Positions 34,703-47,657 of a DNA stretch of 64,000 nt are shown one piece after another. The stretch's first letter is position 1. Each line of letters begins with the position of its first letter. Position numbers and translations under genes: made by a program. Under the pieces are notes generated by a model, which had not been told where the DNA came from, did no database searches, and saw only the letters and a list, made by a program, of their open reading frames with translations. The DNA is from Marisa cornuarietis (lineage: Eukaryota > Mollusca > Gastropoda > Architaenioglossa > Ampullariidae): NCBI GenBank assembly GCA_004794655.1, contig SMMW01000535.1, positions 2,976,001-3,040,000 of the forward strand, in the 5' to 3' direction.

Positions 34703-35364
34703 CTGCAAAACGAAACCGAGCGGAAAAGAGAAGATGAGATGCCACGTTCCTCTCATCACAAATTAGGGCAACACGCGCTGAACTAAGTCTTCTCCACAGA
34801 ACCTACCCGAGCGCTGTAACAGAACTTGCTAAGACCATCACTCAACCACCTAACTGTGAAATTTCATATAAACCAGCACAGAATATAAAGAGATTGACAC
34901 TTGAACTTTAAAATTAAAGAAGTTGAAGAAAAAAAACGTTGACAGTCTTTGAAAACTAAGAAAATACAGAGCAGGGCATTCCAAATACTGACAGACTTGC
35001 TTTACAAGTTCCAGTATGGTGTCAACTCGGCTTCAAATCCAATCAGGGTCTGTCCATTTGTTCCAGATCAGTTACTAAACATGTTGACAATATCGCCGAC
35101 ACAGTAGGCAGTGAGCACAAAGCCTTCTTCACAGTAGGTTACACAACAACCGAAAGAGTGAGAAGAATAACAGGATCAGCCTTATTAACATTATCAGCGA
35201 TAAGACAGAACATGTAAAATAGAGACGAGGAGAGAGCAAGAAGAAGAAAGAGATGGAAAAGAATGATGGTATCGATGATCTCGTAGCCAGCAGCCAATCG
35301 CACCATACAGCTATCGGCACCATCAGAGTCAGCGATGACGATAATATAACGCAAAAATGTGAAC
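34703..35364. other. intron between exons 4 and 5
   Basis: Six hundred bases with no recognised feature. The pyrimidine-rich minus strand near 35100-35260 yields a hydrophobic shadow frame. Confidence 0.65.
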
Positions 35365-35487
35365 CTTGGCAGGAGCGGCCATCCGCCGCCAAAGAAAATC
35401 CCGCGAAGCACTGGCAGATGGCGCGGCCTCTGTCGTTGACACACTTGTGCTCACAGGCGCCATTGTTCTCCCGGCACGGATCAGCCT
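35365..35487 (-). CDS. MEGF6: visible exon 4: EGF (ADPC)
   Basis: This 41-codon phase 1-1 exon has acceptor TTGTTTCAG and donor CAAG|GTTCAC, a weaker donor than its neighbours. It starts ADPCRENNGACEHKC and continues CQCFAGFSLAADGRSC, with six cysteines. The hydroxylation motif is imperfect (CVNDRGRAICQC has Ala where Tyr/Phe is expected). It joins exon 5 through G plus AC, giving the Asp of DINEC, which supports direct splicing between them. Confidence 0.9.
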
Positions 35488-35780
35488 CTGAAACAAGCCA
35501 GGAAACAGGCCTTGTAGTATTCTTCTGATGAACGCTCTTATAAAAACAGTTTAACACGTTTCCAAAAGAAAGAGACAGTTGTTTTGAAGTCTGGCAGTCT
35601 CACAATTGACGGTTTTACAAAGACGTAGTTCTTTTTCTAAGACAGGAGGATGAGTTTACTTAACGTTAATTATTTACGTATGGAGTGGTTAGACAGGTCA
35701 AGGCTGATAAACGGAAAATGACTGCTGCTCACAACATCCGACAAAAACTAAAACACAAGCTCCCAAAGAAAAGTGTTAAA

Positions 35781-35783
<3 letters not shown>

Positions 35784-35822
<39 letters not shown>
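35784..35822. repeat. (GT)n microsatellite
   Basis: About 19 GT units. Confidence 0.95.
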
Positions 35823-35823
<1 letters not shown>

Positions 35824-36805
35824 CTTTTAACGATACAGAGAAACAGAGAATGAGAGAGAAAAACTCTGGCATCAGCTGCTGTCCTTTTCACGAAAAAGAA
35901 AGTAGCCAAAAACAAACAAACAAACAAAAACAAAACAAAAAACAAACAAAAAGCAATCAACAAACAAAAATAAAAACAAAAACAAACAAACAAAAAACAA
36001 CCCCACCTTACAAACGAATGAACGGAAAGAAAGAATGGAGAGTAAAGAAAAGTAGATTCATTGTTGGCAACAGACGTAGATTTATGGTTAGCAACTTTCA
36101 TTTACAATTAACAAAGCCACTTCAGTCTCTCGGCAAACGCTGTAACAACTGGGCTTGCATCATAACAAGGCCGAGCCTAGGTGCAGCTGCTAATGGCATC
36201 GCACTGTGGTCTTGGATAATAAAGTAATTTATTGATACTTCGCATGTTGACCGCGCTTCATCATAAAAACTAAAATTCGCAGTATCCAAATATTTGTCAC
36301 GTGCTAGTCTCAAGCAATGGAGTCCACAAGAGGCTCGAATTCATTATCGATGATTTATTGGCTTTTCAGATGTTGTTGATCTGCGCATTTATCTTTTCGG
36401 CTCAGTGTTTACTCAAGTACATAAAACAACAAACATCAAAACAAAGTAAATAAAAGCAAAGGATTATGAACAGTCATTCTCATCCAGTGATTATTCTTTT
36501 TTTTTTCGAAGTCTGATTCATGAATCTTATTATCGACGTGTGCGAGGGTTGATTTGTTATTTGTTTGCGTTGCGTTCGTTGCATGTTGTAAAACCTCATA
36601 ATAGCTCGACACAGTTGCTCTGTGTGAAATCACATTAACGCCTAATGCTTCATCCACATGGTCCGACAACATGGAATGAAATATCAGGTAGGTAACTAGT
36701 CCAACCACCTTGTATTTAATTCCACACAAGCCTGCATTTTCTTGCAGTCCAGGTGAGAGAGCTGTTGGGGATTAGGAATGGAATTTCTTGATATCATTTG
36801 TATCA

Positions 36806-36862
36806 TTTGTAAAGCGCCATGAGCCTGCTCTTAGGGCTGCGATATGGCGCTATAAAAAATAA
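36806..36862 (+). mobile_element. probable SINE/LINE 3' tail fragment
   Basis: TTGTAAAGCGCCATGAGC is followed by GATATGGCGCTATAAAAAAT. This pairing of AAAGCGC and GGCGCTATA-A is a common 3' end of animal retroposons. No head is found. Confidence 0.5.
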
Positions 36863-36999
36863 CCTTTAATATTAATATATACTGATTTTATATGCGATCT
36901 TTGTAGCAGACTTTTTTTTAAAACTGGTTTTATTTGAGTTTGTCGCACAGTGTGAGATGCCCTTAATGTCTCCCAGACTAAATGACCTGTTGTACGTAC

Positions 37000-37125
37000 C
37001 GTGACAGGTTTTTCCGTTGTCTCCTAGCGTGTAACCACTGCGACAGCGGCAGTGGTAGTGACCATTGTAGCCATCAACACAAACATGTTCACAACCACCA
37101 TTGCTGACACTGCAACCTGACACAG
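37000..37125 (-). CDS. MEGF6: visible exon 3: EGF without calcium signature
   Basis: This 42-codon phase 1-1 exon has acceptor CTGTTGCAG and donor G|GTACGT. It encodes VSGCSVSNGGCEHVC, then CRCRSGYTLGDNGKTC, six cysteines in EGF spacing. The D-x-[DN]-E-C opening is replaced by VSGC, so it is probably not a strong calcium site. It is close in type to the NGGC modules of MEGF6, fibulin and signal-peptide CUB-EGF proteins. Donor GTACGT recurs at several other exons of the gene. Confidence 0.9.
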
Positions 37126-39663
37126 CTGCAACAGGTAACAAATGCGACTAATAAGTGCACTGTAAGTCCATTTTGTTTTACCCTATCATAAATCGGTTTC
37201 TTAAAACAAATACTATAAGTCACGCATCTAAAAACACGTTAGCGATCTTAGTCTAACGATGCTTTGCTCACTTAATAGGTGAGATGAATTAAGATGTTAA
37301 ATTAGCTTATCTTTAAGCGTATCTTTTGATAGCCATTAAAAAAATTCAACGCAAACTTAAACTAAATGTTTCTCTTAGAGATCGAGCAGAAAACGTGTGC
37401 AACGAAGCATCTCTGTTACAGAACCACCTAAACTTGTATTATAACAAGGTAATGTGTGAGTGTGGGTGGAAGTTTCTGGAAAACTAGATATTTCGAAAAA
37501 ATAGTCTGGAAACGAGGCCTCAGTTGGAAATCTCTCTATCGTCGTATGCAGAAGTTTTGCGAACAAGACGAAAGTAGCAAAACAGTATCTCACCTAATAT
37601 TCTGTAAAAGACATTCCAGGAATTATTTATAAATATTTTTTGTCGAATGCAGGTCTCCATACATCAACTACACATAAGGTACCTTTCACTGGTTTGCCGG
37701 AGCTTTGAAATACATTGTATTATGTATCAGTTTTGTGTTATCATTACAACTGTTATGCCTCGCAATTGTCTGGGGTGAAAACTAATTTTTCTCAGTACTA
37801 CAATTCATCTAAATGTTCACAGCAGTATTTAGTACTTGATGTGAGTACACAGCTTATCGCATTCTACGGCTATTCATCAACAATCAAGAATCAACAAATG
37901 AGCCCACTACATGTTCAGTGAGATGATATGTGTACAATAAAATATTCTGACAACACGTTAAAAAGACAGGTGCAAGCCGAAAGTTCCGTTTTCACAAAAT
38001 TGCATCATCATGCATGCTTGCACTTAGACACGTACGATAAAATTAATATACATGTATATATATATGATGCTTAGAAATATGCACACAAGAAAAGAAAAAG
38101 AAAAATTACTCTATGAAGCATTTGCACGTGCTAGAATCAACATACCATCATGACTGAAAACACAAAAATGCACACTCAAGATTTTCTTAATTTCATTTAC
38201 AAAAAAGTGTGTGTGTATATATATATATAGAGAGAGAGGTAGATAGAGATAGAGAAAAAAATGGAGAGAAGCGGTGATCTCTGTAAGCTAATGTTGCTCG
38301 CTCGACATCAGCTTCTTGTGTGGATGTAAAGGGGGAAAAAAAAAAGCTGGTTCCTGGATTCTTCAACTCTCTGATGAAAGACGACAGACCTTAACACTAG
38401 CATCAAACCAAGTCGCTGCCAAAGTGCGAGGCAAAACATTTCACATCCACAAAAAAGGCGGACGCACCAAACATGCAAAGGTAAACTCTCGTTGCCAAGT
38501 GTGCTTCAACAGGAGCAGCTCTTACAGTATTTGTTGAAGTAGTTGGCGAATACCGCTGGCTGCCTCTTTCACAAACACACTACGTAAGCAGATAGTCATG
38601 CACCATTGACATATACAACAACGAACAGGGAGTCAGAAGAATTTAGACACGTGCATTATTGCCATCAAGCTAAGGAGAAACAAACAAACAAAAAAAAGGC
38701 TTTTAACAATTTTTTTCTTGGCAAATTACAGCAGAGAAAATTCAGATTTAAGTGAAACTAACAACAGCAAAAACAAAAACAAAAAAAAGCCGTATTAAGA
38801 AAAATCTCTTTAAACTTTAAATTAAAGAACCCAGTCTCTTACAATATAGTAAATAAAAAGCTTGTAACAAATGTAAAAGTAGGGGTGGGGGTCAGAAATG
38901 TATTTACAAAAAAAAAAAAAAACTGGCGGGGGTACGACGTGGATGAAAAGGTTTAAAGATATGCAAGAATGAGCTGTTTTCACCTTTTAGCCATGCTTCG
39001 TATTTTGCTGGAGAGCAAGAAAAGATTGGTCATTTAGTTTCACAATTAATAAAGAGCTGAGGTCATGACAAGAATTAACAGCGTTTACTAAAAGCATTGT
39101 ACCCCGTAAAAGGATGATGTAGCTAGCAAATTATCTCGCCTTCATATAGGCTCTGCTACAGACACGGCGTTAACAACCAGCCAGTAGGTAATAAAGCTAA
39201 AGGACGAATAATTAAAGTTAAAAAAAAATTCTTCACGTTCACAGTCACATAATGTACATTTTTTTTAAAAGCACATTAATACTGAAACCCATTAAGTCTT
39301 TGTGATAAAGAGTTCTAAAGAACATATAGGTCAAAGGATATTAAAGTGTGGAAAAGAAAAAGACGAATTAAATATTGCAAATATTCGAAAAATCAGGCCA
39401 AATGTGTAATTAACCCCCCCCCCAAAAAAAAAAAACGCAACAAAAACAAAAACAAAAAATTATTTTTTGATATTATCTTTATTCTGGAAACTAAAGATAA
39501 TCAAAGCATCAACATTTGTCTGACTGCAAATAAAACGTGATTGTCTTTTGTCGGTAATTATAACAAATAAACCCAGTTCAATCTCGGAAGGAAAACAAAA
39601 AAAAAAGTAAAACGGAAAACAGCCATGAGGGATGCACCATGTGCTTGAGAAGAGGCAATTTAC
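37126..39663. other. intron upstream of exon 3
   Basis: An AT-rich 2.5-kb stretch with TA/GA runs at 38213-38255 and poly-A runs near 38909 and 39420. An open plus-strand frame at 38316-38537 has no supported start exon or homology. Confidence 0.6.
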
Positions 39664-40173
39664 CGATGTATAACCGGAGAGACTGTTCTTCCAGTGTCTC
39701 CTCGCTCTGTCTGGTGCCGGGGCCGCTAGATAGCGCTGCTGTACCGCCGTCGTCCGGAGTGAGCCCGGTGCTTCCTGGCACACGGTCAAAGTGCAAGACT
39801 TTCAGTTCCTCCTCCACATTTTCATCGTCTGGTCCTTCGGGCTGATTTATTTTGTTCCAAGGGCGAATTGTAGCGGCACCCTTGCGTAGTATTTCGTCTT
39901 GGTTTGATTGAGGGCGGTTTTGGGCGTACGTCGGAAAGTCTGAGGTCGATCCCAGCCCCAGCCTCGGGGTATCGTACAGCTGCAAGGTGTAGCGGAAGGA
40001 CTGGTAAGCGGAAGTGCGGCCCCTTTCTGGAAGTCCAACGCTGTCCCGGTCAAAGGTCACTTTGTTGCCTTGCGGGAGGACGCCGGCATGAGCAGCGTTT
40101 CCGGCGACAACGACATCCTCTTCAGCCGGCAGGGCGCTTAAGTCGTCGTCTGTGTTTGTGCTGTTGTCGTCTG
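39664..40173 (-). CDS. candidate acidic linker exon, 170 codons, no EGF
   Basis: A 510-bp segment is open in phase 1-1. The acceptor is a tandem NAGNAG (TTGCAGCAG) after a TTTTTTTCTTTCC tract, and the donor is G|GTAAAT. It encodes a cysteine-free, Asp/Glu/Ser/Thr/Pro-rich block that begins ADDNSTNTDDDL and ends RLYIG. Low-complexity acidic character and lack of Cys suggest an extended spacer. The frame stays open for a further 88 codons upstream, where Met at 40258 precedes a hydrophobic run (LLTVAVIEQLVSFFLS). It could therefore instead be a first exon of a shorter isoform. The long ORF and fitting phase support it; no homology is recognised. Confidence 0.55.
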
Positions 40174-40440
40174 CTGCAATTTCAAGCGTCATCATTTTGG
40201 AAAGAAAAAAACTGACAAGTTGCTCGATGACAGCTACTGTTAACAGATTACTCGTCATCGTTTGGGAAGCTGATTTAGCGATTTTCTTTTTTACACAATC
40301 GATTTCGAGAAGCAAAGAATGAGGTTGCCGGGACCCACAGATGAGTTCGGCATGATAAGCCATTCTGGACTTCAGTAAGCAGTGTATATACACACACGCA
40401 CACAGAGGAGCAAGTTCGTTTCTCGAAACACGAGGCAACC

Positions 40441-40640
40441 CGTCTCTCGTAAGTCGAGTAAGCCAGTCTATCGTAAAACGAGCTGGCCTTTCTTTCGTAA
40501 GTCGAGAAAACCAGCCTCTTTCGTAAGTCGAGAAAACCAGCCTCTTTCGTAATATAAGCCTGTCTGTATCTCTCGTAATACGAACTATCTATTCTCTCGT
40601 GATATAGTCAGCCAATCTTTCGAAAGACAAGTCACATCGG
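40441..40640. repeat. degenerate minisatellite, CGTAA/CGAG type
   Basis: About seven units of roughly 25-28 bp. Two central copies of TTTCGTAAGTCGAGAAAACC are identical, and the flanking copies have drifted (CTCGTAATACGA and similar). Confidence 0.85.
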
Positions 40641-41369
40641 CTCTCGCAGCATCAAGGAAAACATGGCACAGAGAGTCTCACCGAAGCATGAAAACAGAAC
40701 AGAAGACACCAATAATAAAATAAGCTTCTGGCAATAGGGAAGGCCGCTCTGAGTAAAACAACAAAGACTTTTGTCCTCGGCAATCCATTCTCCTATATGC
40801 TAATCTGGGTAACAGAAAAATCTTAAACCCTATACCTCTAGTCAGAAACTCACAAACATGGTGGTCTTTTCGGCGTGTCTAGCAATAGACAGGCCACGTT
40901 TCACAAGCAGGGTAAAATGATGAAGGATGAAAACCATAACTTTAGATGATACCCTAAGAAAATGTTTTCTTGACGAGAGACGCTTTTGAAATCTGACCTG
41001 AATGCAGTGGCTCGTGAAAAGTATAAACACCCACATACACACCCGAGATATGAGGCTACAGGACACCTTCAAAAGAACTAAATACGTGCTGTGAAGTGGT
41101 CTACCGACAAAACAAGCAGCATTTGTATCAAGAGTAATATTACCTTTCCGTTTATCGCACTCGGGAAGAATTTTTTCCGGATTGCGTGAGAGGAAAAACA
41201 GAAAAGAAAAATAAGGAGAAAAAACTAAAACAAGACGAAAGCGCCACTACCACCACCACCACCACCCTGCCTATACGAACGATAGTTAATATGCGACGAG
41301 TTTTATCATGACAATCTCAGAATCAATTCTGAGAGAGCCACCCTCACTTAAGTTCACCTTCCCACCCGG

Positions 41370-41417
<48 letters not shown>
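41370..41417. repeat. (AATC)n microsatellite
   Basis: About 12 tandem AATC tetranucleotides. Confidence 0.95.
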
Positions 41418-41418
<1 letters not shown>

Positions 41419-41794
41419 GTGTAATTAGACTTAGCTCATTTTTCTCGTTCGCACATCTTTTGGATTTATGAGTTATTTGTTTGAATGGACACCGCAAAAT
41501 GGAAAAGAGAGTTTGGTCTCTTCGCTAATCTTCGAAAGGTATTCTCGACAGACCCTGCACCTGCAGTTTATAGTCCTTTTTACTCCTCCCAAAGTGTCAT
41601 GTGGCAATGTCTCAAGGTGTGTCAGACAATAAAGATGCGTGCCCGTCATAGTTAACCTCCAAAGTACGGCTGGACAAGTCACAAGCGAGTCCTTCGATGT
41701 TGCTTTTTCCAGAATACAAACACCATTACGTTTATGAAAAGGAATTGTTTAAAGTTTTTTTTAAAAATTATTTTCTTTTTTTCCCTAGAGACAA

Positions 41795-42059
41795 GGGGCC
41801 AGTTGCACAACAGGTTCCTAAACCTTAAAACTGTTTTAAAGAAGCAAAATCTCTTCTTAGCCATTTTGATGAATTGCAGAAAAACACAAAGAATTGTACT
41901 GACAGGACGGAAAGTCAGACTTAAACAACTTTATCTTACTTAAAGCAGTTTTAGATTTAAAAATTCTAAAATTGTGGTGTGCACTTTAAACTAATTATCT
42001 AAATAGAGGTAAGTCCTAAAAAGTGTTTAAAATTAGAAATGTGTCGTGCAACTGGCCCC
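41795..42059. mobile_element. MITE-like element, GGGGCCAGTTGCAC termini
   Basis: The left end GGGGCCAGTTGCACAACA and the right end (reverse complement GGGGCCAGTTGCACGACA) form terminal inverted repeats of 18 bp with one mismatch, with weaker similarity further in. The 265-bp interior is AT-rich and non-coding. No clear target duplication is visible, so the superfamily is undecided. Confidence 0.75.
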
Positions 42060-45000
42060 AGAGCTCTCTCTCTCTCTGTCTCTCTCTCTCTTTTAACGGC
42101 TGCAAACTCGTGGCTATGTGCGCCCAACCCTGTAAGAGTGTAAGGTAACGAGCAGAGACAGAGCACGTCACATGGACGTGCAGGCGAGGGCCAAAGTTTG
42201 TCTTTACCGCTTGTTCCTTCTTATCGCTCTTGCACAGAAATCCAAATTTTCACGCGTTCCGCTGTTACGTGCAATTATGGACCACTTCTGGCTAATTGCG
42301 AGCTCGGTTTGCACAGCGTGTAATCCTAGGTCTGCCGGTTTTTACTCGGGTGTTTAAATTTCAGCTGGTTTCAGTCACACGTGTCTAAGCTGACATCTAT
42401 CTACCCCTTCCGTGCTGCGTCAGAGGACAGACGAGGATAGAGAGTCATGTTGGCTGCATCGCCTCTCATGTTTCCACTAGGACCCCCTACCTCAGAGGAC
42501 TCAACAACAACTCTAAGAGCAGCACCCACTTCGTCATCGAAAAAACCCCCAAAACTTGAAAACAAACCTCGGTGACGACAGCTGACATTTCGAGTAGAAA
42601 AACATGAATTATTATTGGAGATAACACAAGTAACATTTGGAAAGTATTTAACAAAGAGGAAGAACAAAAGGAAAAGTAGAATCCGGTCTGGGGCACGATC
42701 CCAGAAATGATTCTCAGAACTATTCTCAGAGCCGTACCGGCATATTTACTTTTCAATCGTGTAGAGCAGGTCCCTTCCTTTATCAGTGGACGGTTTCACT
42801 TGAGCGTGGGAATTTTTCTCCAGCGCCCACAGCTTCGGTTCGAAAGATGCAGACGAGGCTGAGCGAGTTTCGGAGAGAAAGCAGGCGCCTCTTCATCAAA
42901 TTACGCATACTCGCACGGCGACTCTTCAGAAGGAAGTCCGTATACGGCTAAATAATCACCGTTGTTTGACACGCTTAATTTATCTTCCTCCATGCGTGGT
43001 ATTTTATTACATCATCATGCGGAGCTGGCGAGTAAATTATCGAGTCAGCAGATGAGAGTTTAATATTTCATAATCAATATCTCTTGCCTTTTTCAAAGCC
43101 ACATCGACACTGAACAACTTCCACTTCTTTCTGTATTTTTTTCCGGCCGTGGATTCTTTTACTTTATAGTATCGAAGCTGTCAGGAAGATATAAACGCTT
43201 TTCACCTGCATCATAACAGCATATATTTTACAGTTTGATAGCTGAGTAAAATTGCTATTATCAAATCTTGTTCTTTCTTGCTGTTTCCTTATTTCTTCGT
43301 TTGTACTCTCTATCTCTCTTTGCTCGAACCATGGAACCAATAATTACAGTACCGATAAGCGGGGAAGGTTACAAACCACATTTTAACAAAACTCATGTTA
43401 AGCTAACATATCTAGATAAACCGACTCAAATAAACACCTGTCGTGTTTGAAGGCAATTACTCGCCGCTCTGGCTTCAAATGCTGCTCGTTGTAATCAGAT
43501 GGTATTTCCTCGCACTAAATGTTGAAGCTGTTGCTTACCTGTGGATTTTCCCATCCCATTATTCACTTAAGAACGATCAATGGCATAGAAAAAAAAAATC
43601 AAATCCGAATTCGAGTTGTCTCCCCTCCCTCTCCTCTTTACACTTTACTCTTATCTCTGACACTTCATGCTGTTCTCACCCATCACACAAAATAAGATAT
43701 ATATATAGAAAAATATATTGTTAACGTAAACTTGTCTCCAAAGCCAATTGCTGTTGCAACATTTCCAGTCCTAAGCATCGTGACAGGCTTGGCAAAGATC
43801 AAGATTAGCTCTACCTGACTGGAACGATCACCAGTAAACTGCATGGCAACCACAACGACAGGCGGCAGCGTGCGGAGGAGATTATTCCCACCCACCCCAC
43901 CACTACAAGAACAGGAAGGTGGTCCCCACCCCCCATCACTTCATTGTGAGAGGGGCTGTCGGCGGTAAAAGACATTCCCTGTTAGCACCCGGGTCTTTGC
44001 TTAATCGACCTGTTCAAGGCAGCAAAAGGGGTATTTGTGAAGTTTGGGTAATGGATGTAGCAACCGCAGGTGCGTAGAGTGAGTCTCGTAGCTGTACTGC
44101 AGCCTCATTAGCCCCGGTCTGTGCGCCAGTGGACAGACGAAAAGCGAGCAGACACGAGGAACTCTGTGTGTGGCGTGTCGTCAACATGTTTTCAGAGGCA
44201 GCTTGCAAACACTTTGTCTTTCTGAGCCAGCAAAACAAACAAAAAAAAAAAAAAAGAAAAAAAAAGAAAGGAAGTAAAATGGAGAAAAAACTACTTATCA
44301 AAATACCGCGTGGAAGGCTTTGAGATAATAAAGGCACAATGATGGAAAGATGTCGTCTGAAGCATAACCTCTAAGTTTATCTAGAACAGAAGGGTAAGAT
44401 AAAATAACACTTTCCAGCAGGACAAGGAGGAACGGACTGGAGCGACGAAGCTAATGAATCAAACTTTAAAAAAAAATGAGTGAACATTAATTATATCAGT
44501 TGTAAATAATTCTTAGTCCGGTCACGAAAAACTTCGAAAGCAATCCGTAATCGTTACTGACTCCCTTGTAGAAACGATTTGTAACAATTAGAGAAATAAC
44601 GAAAGGATAGAAAAAGGAAAAGAAGAAATGAGCCCCCCCAAAAAAAGAGAAACAAAAGGGCAGTATCAAATAATTCAGTTTTACTATCGCGTTTAGGACA
44701 GAAAATATGCAAAGGCGGGGGAAAAAAAGGTAAAATGGAATCGAAACTTTCAGAAACCAGCAACAAAATAATATGGGTGTGCATCACCTGAAGGAAGACA
44801 CGTACTGGCAGAAGCCAACCGTTGGAGCAGACGATTCTTTCTCTCCTAACATCGCTTACCGCCTGGGAAACCCAGCCTCACGCTGGCAGAACGCAGGGCG
44901 ATCAACGCTCATTTTATGTGTCTACAAAGCCAGCAAAGTCAATACCTGGGGCTGAATCAGAGGAAATTATTGTTAATTTTGAGAAAATAACCCCCGATTT

Positions 45001-45453
45001 GCCGGTAGAAAAAGAAAAAAAATCGATCCCCTGTTATTGCTAGAGCAATCTTCCACAGCCACATAGACCAGTAGTAAAACTATGGGGCCCGTGATTTTTT
45101 ACGGGGATGGGAGGAAATGAGAAGGGGTGGATGGGTAGGGGTGGACCTGTGCGTGATTTGCTTTTGTTTTGTGGGGGGGAGGGTTTGGTGAGGAGGGGTG
45201 GGGCGGACTCCTTTCTTGGATCAGCTAGAACTGATGAAACAGTCCATGCTACTTCCCCTTCTCCGTTTCGCTTCATTTGATGTTTCAAAGAATGATTTTA
45301 AGAGGATTGTCAAATGCACATATTGTGACAAACGAAACGCATTAATAATAATGTTAATGATGATGCTTGTATAGCGTGGAGTCACAAGATTTTTTTCCAC
45401 CTTCACATTGCCAGGCCATGCACATAGAAAAAAAAAATCGAGCGGAATTGTGT

Positions 45454-46131
<678 letters not shown>

Positions 46132-46401
46132 GGGGAAGCGGATGGCCGAGTGGTTAGAGCGCTGGGTCCGAACCGAGAGCGCGCTGGTTCAATTCCCGAT
46201 AAGCGCAGCATACTTCCCCCAGTCGACCCAGCTGACGGGAATGGGTACCTGACTCCATAGAGGGTTGGGGAAGGTAAGGCAGCGAGGGAGAGGAGATTGG
46301 CACCACCCTCATGTAAAAGCTGGCCCCGAGAAAAGTGTTGTCTCTAACACCTCACTCCCCTACGACCTGAACAGGTTATGGGATGACCTTTACCTTTTTT
46401 T
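46132..46401 (+). mobile_element. tRNA-derived SINE, family A, copy 2
   Basis: It starts GGGGAAGCGGATGGCCGAGT, with A box TGGCCGAGTGG, B box GGTTCAATTCC and a GACCTTTACC plus T-rich end. It matches the reverse copy at 29981-30257. It is embedded in the CT/CA array, with ACTCTCTTTCTC-like sequence on both sides. A target duplication cannot be told from the array. Confidence 0.9.
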
Positions 46402-46403
46402 TA

Positions 46404-46427
46404 CTCTCTTTCTCTCTCTCACACACA

Positions 46428-46462
<35 letters not shown>

Positions 46463-46632
46463 TCTCTCTGTCTCACTCACACACACACTCTCTCTTTCTC
46501 TCTCTCACACACACTCACACACACACATACTCTCTCTGTCTCACACACACACACTCTCTCTCTCACACACTCATACTCTCTCTCTCTCAAACACACACAC
46601 ACTCTCTCTATCACACACACACACACACACAT
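46404..46632. repeat. CA/CT compound satellite, right part
   Basis: Continuation of the same CTCTCT/CACACA pattern to the right of the SINE. Confidence 0.95.
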
Positions 46633-47579
46633 CTTAGCTATGGACATCACGGGAGTGCAGTGGAAATGGAGTTACTGAAGGAGATATGTCTGCCATAAGA
46701 AAGCACTTAACGCTCTCTTAGAGCATGCAACAGGCTGAATTGTTCGAACTTAGTTTAAATTTTCGGGCTAAGTGTCGTTTAAATCTTTTGGTTCTTAAAA
46801 TTTCCCACATATTTTCTAGAGGGCGAAAGTGCTATATAGGCACTCTCATACAAGAGCTCTAAAGGCATTTTCTAGAGACACACGGTTTCTGCCGCCTTTC
46901 GTCTATAACCTAGATAAAACATTCTTCTCTGCTTTAATCAGCCACAGCTTTGCAAAAATTCCTTGCATTAACTTGCACGAGTAGGCACCTGCGAGTTTTC
47001 TCTGAAAGTTTCGAATTCGTTCGAGAATCTTCTCGTCCCGGAGATCCGCGCATACCTTCAAGCGTACACTTTTCTTTCTTTTATACCTCCCGCCCCATCC
47101 CCATCCCCAACCATCCGCCTCGGTTGCACGGCCAACAGAGAGAAGATGCCGCAGGATGGCCCGCAGGACGACAAACTAAAACAACTTTCCAGCACCGAGG
47201 GCCGGCAGGTCAGTTTTTCTTGGGCCACCATCACAACAGATGCAAATCGACTCGCGATTTTTCTCCAGTCTCCCCTCCCCTCACCATCCCTCCCCCCCCC
47301 CTACAGACGCCCGGGTATCGACGGAGTGATTAACCGGTTTATAAAGTTGATTGACTAAGAAAATATTTGGTTACGTTTAGATTGGCTTCTCAAAAGCCCT
47401 TGCGAGGCGAAGCAGTCACCGCTGGCAGGCGCCAGTGAATGAAGCCCTGATTCAATCTGTCTCGCTGGCGCTCCATCAATTTCGTTCCGATAATTTGTGC
47501 ACCATCATTTCCAGCGTCTTGTTCATGATACGGTGTGCATGTTTGCATGCACGTGTATGTAGGCAATTTGGGTATGTAT

Positions 47580-47610
47580 GCGTGCGTGTGTATGTGTGCG
47601 TGCGTGTGTA

Positions 47611-47655
<45 letters not shown>

Positions 47656-47657
47656 GT
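47580..47657. repeat. (GT)n microsatellite
   Basis: An interrupted GTGC/GTAT segment followed by a perfect GT tract. Confidence 0.95.

Larger units (their letters stand above)
35488..36999. other. intron between exons 3 and 4
   Basis: Contains a GT microsatellite, an A-rich CAAA run at 35909-36000 and a retroelement tail at 36806-36862. No exon is recognised. Confidence 0.65.

Noticed and set aside
35685..36227. Plus-strand 180-codon frame
   Set aside because: Made of a GT microsatellite and AAAC-rich sequence, with no family or splice support.
38316..38537. Plus-strand frame starting MCGCKGGKKK
   Set aside because: A donor-like CAAAG|GTAAAC lies in it, but there is no promoter, acceptor or homology evidence.
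42401..42667. Minus-strand frame ending DDEVGAALRVVVESSEVGG and on to a stop
   Set aside because: Protein-like in places, but no donor or acceptor gives the phase 1 the gene needs and no family is recognised.
46141..46205. tRNA gene
   Set aside because: A and B boxes are present, but the same tRNA-like head is joined to an identical body in the copy at 29981-30257, so it is a SINE head. The stem pairing of a working tRNA is not evident.
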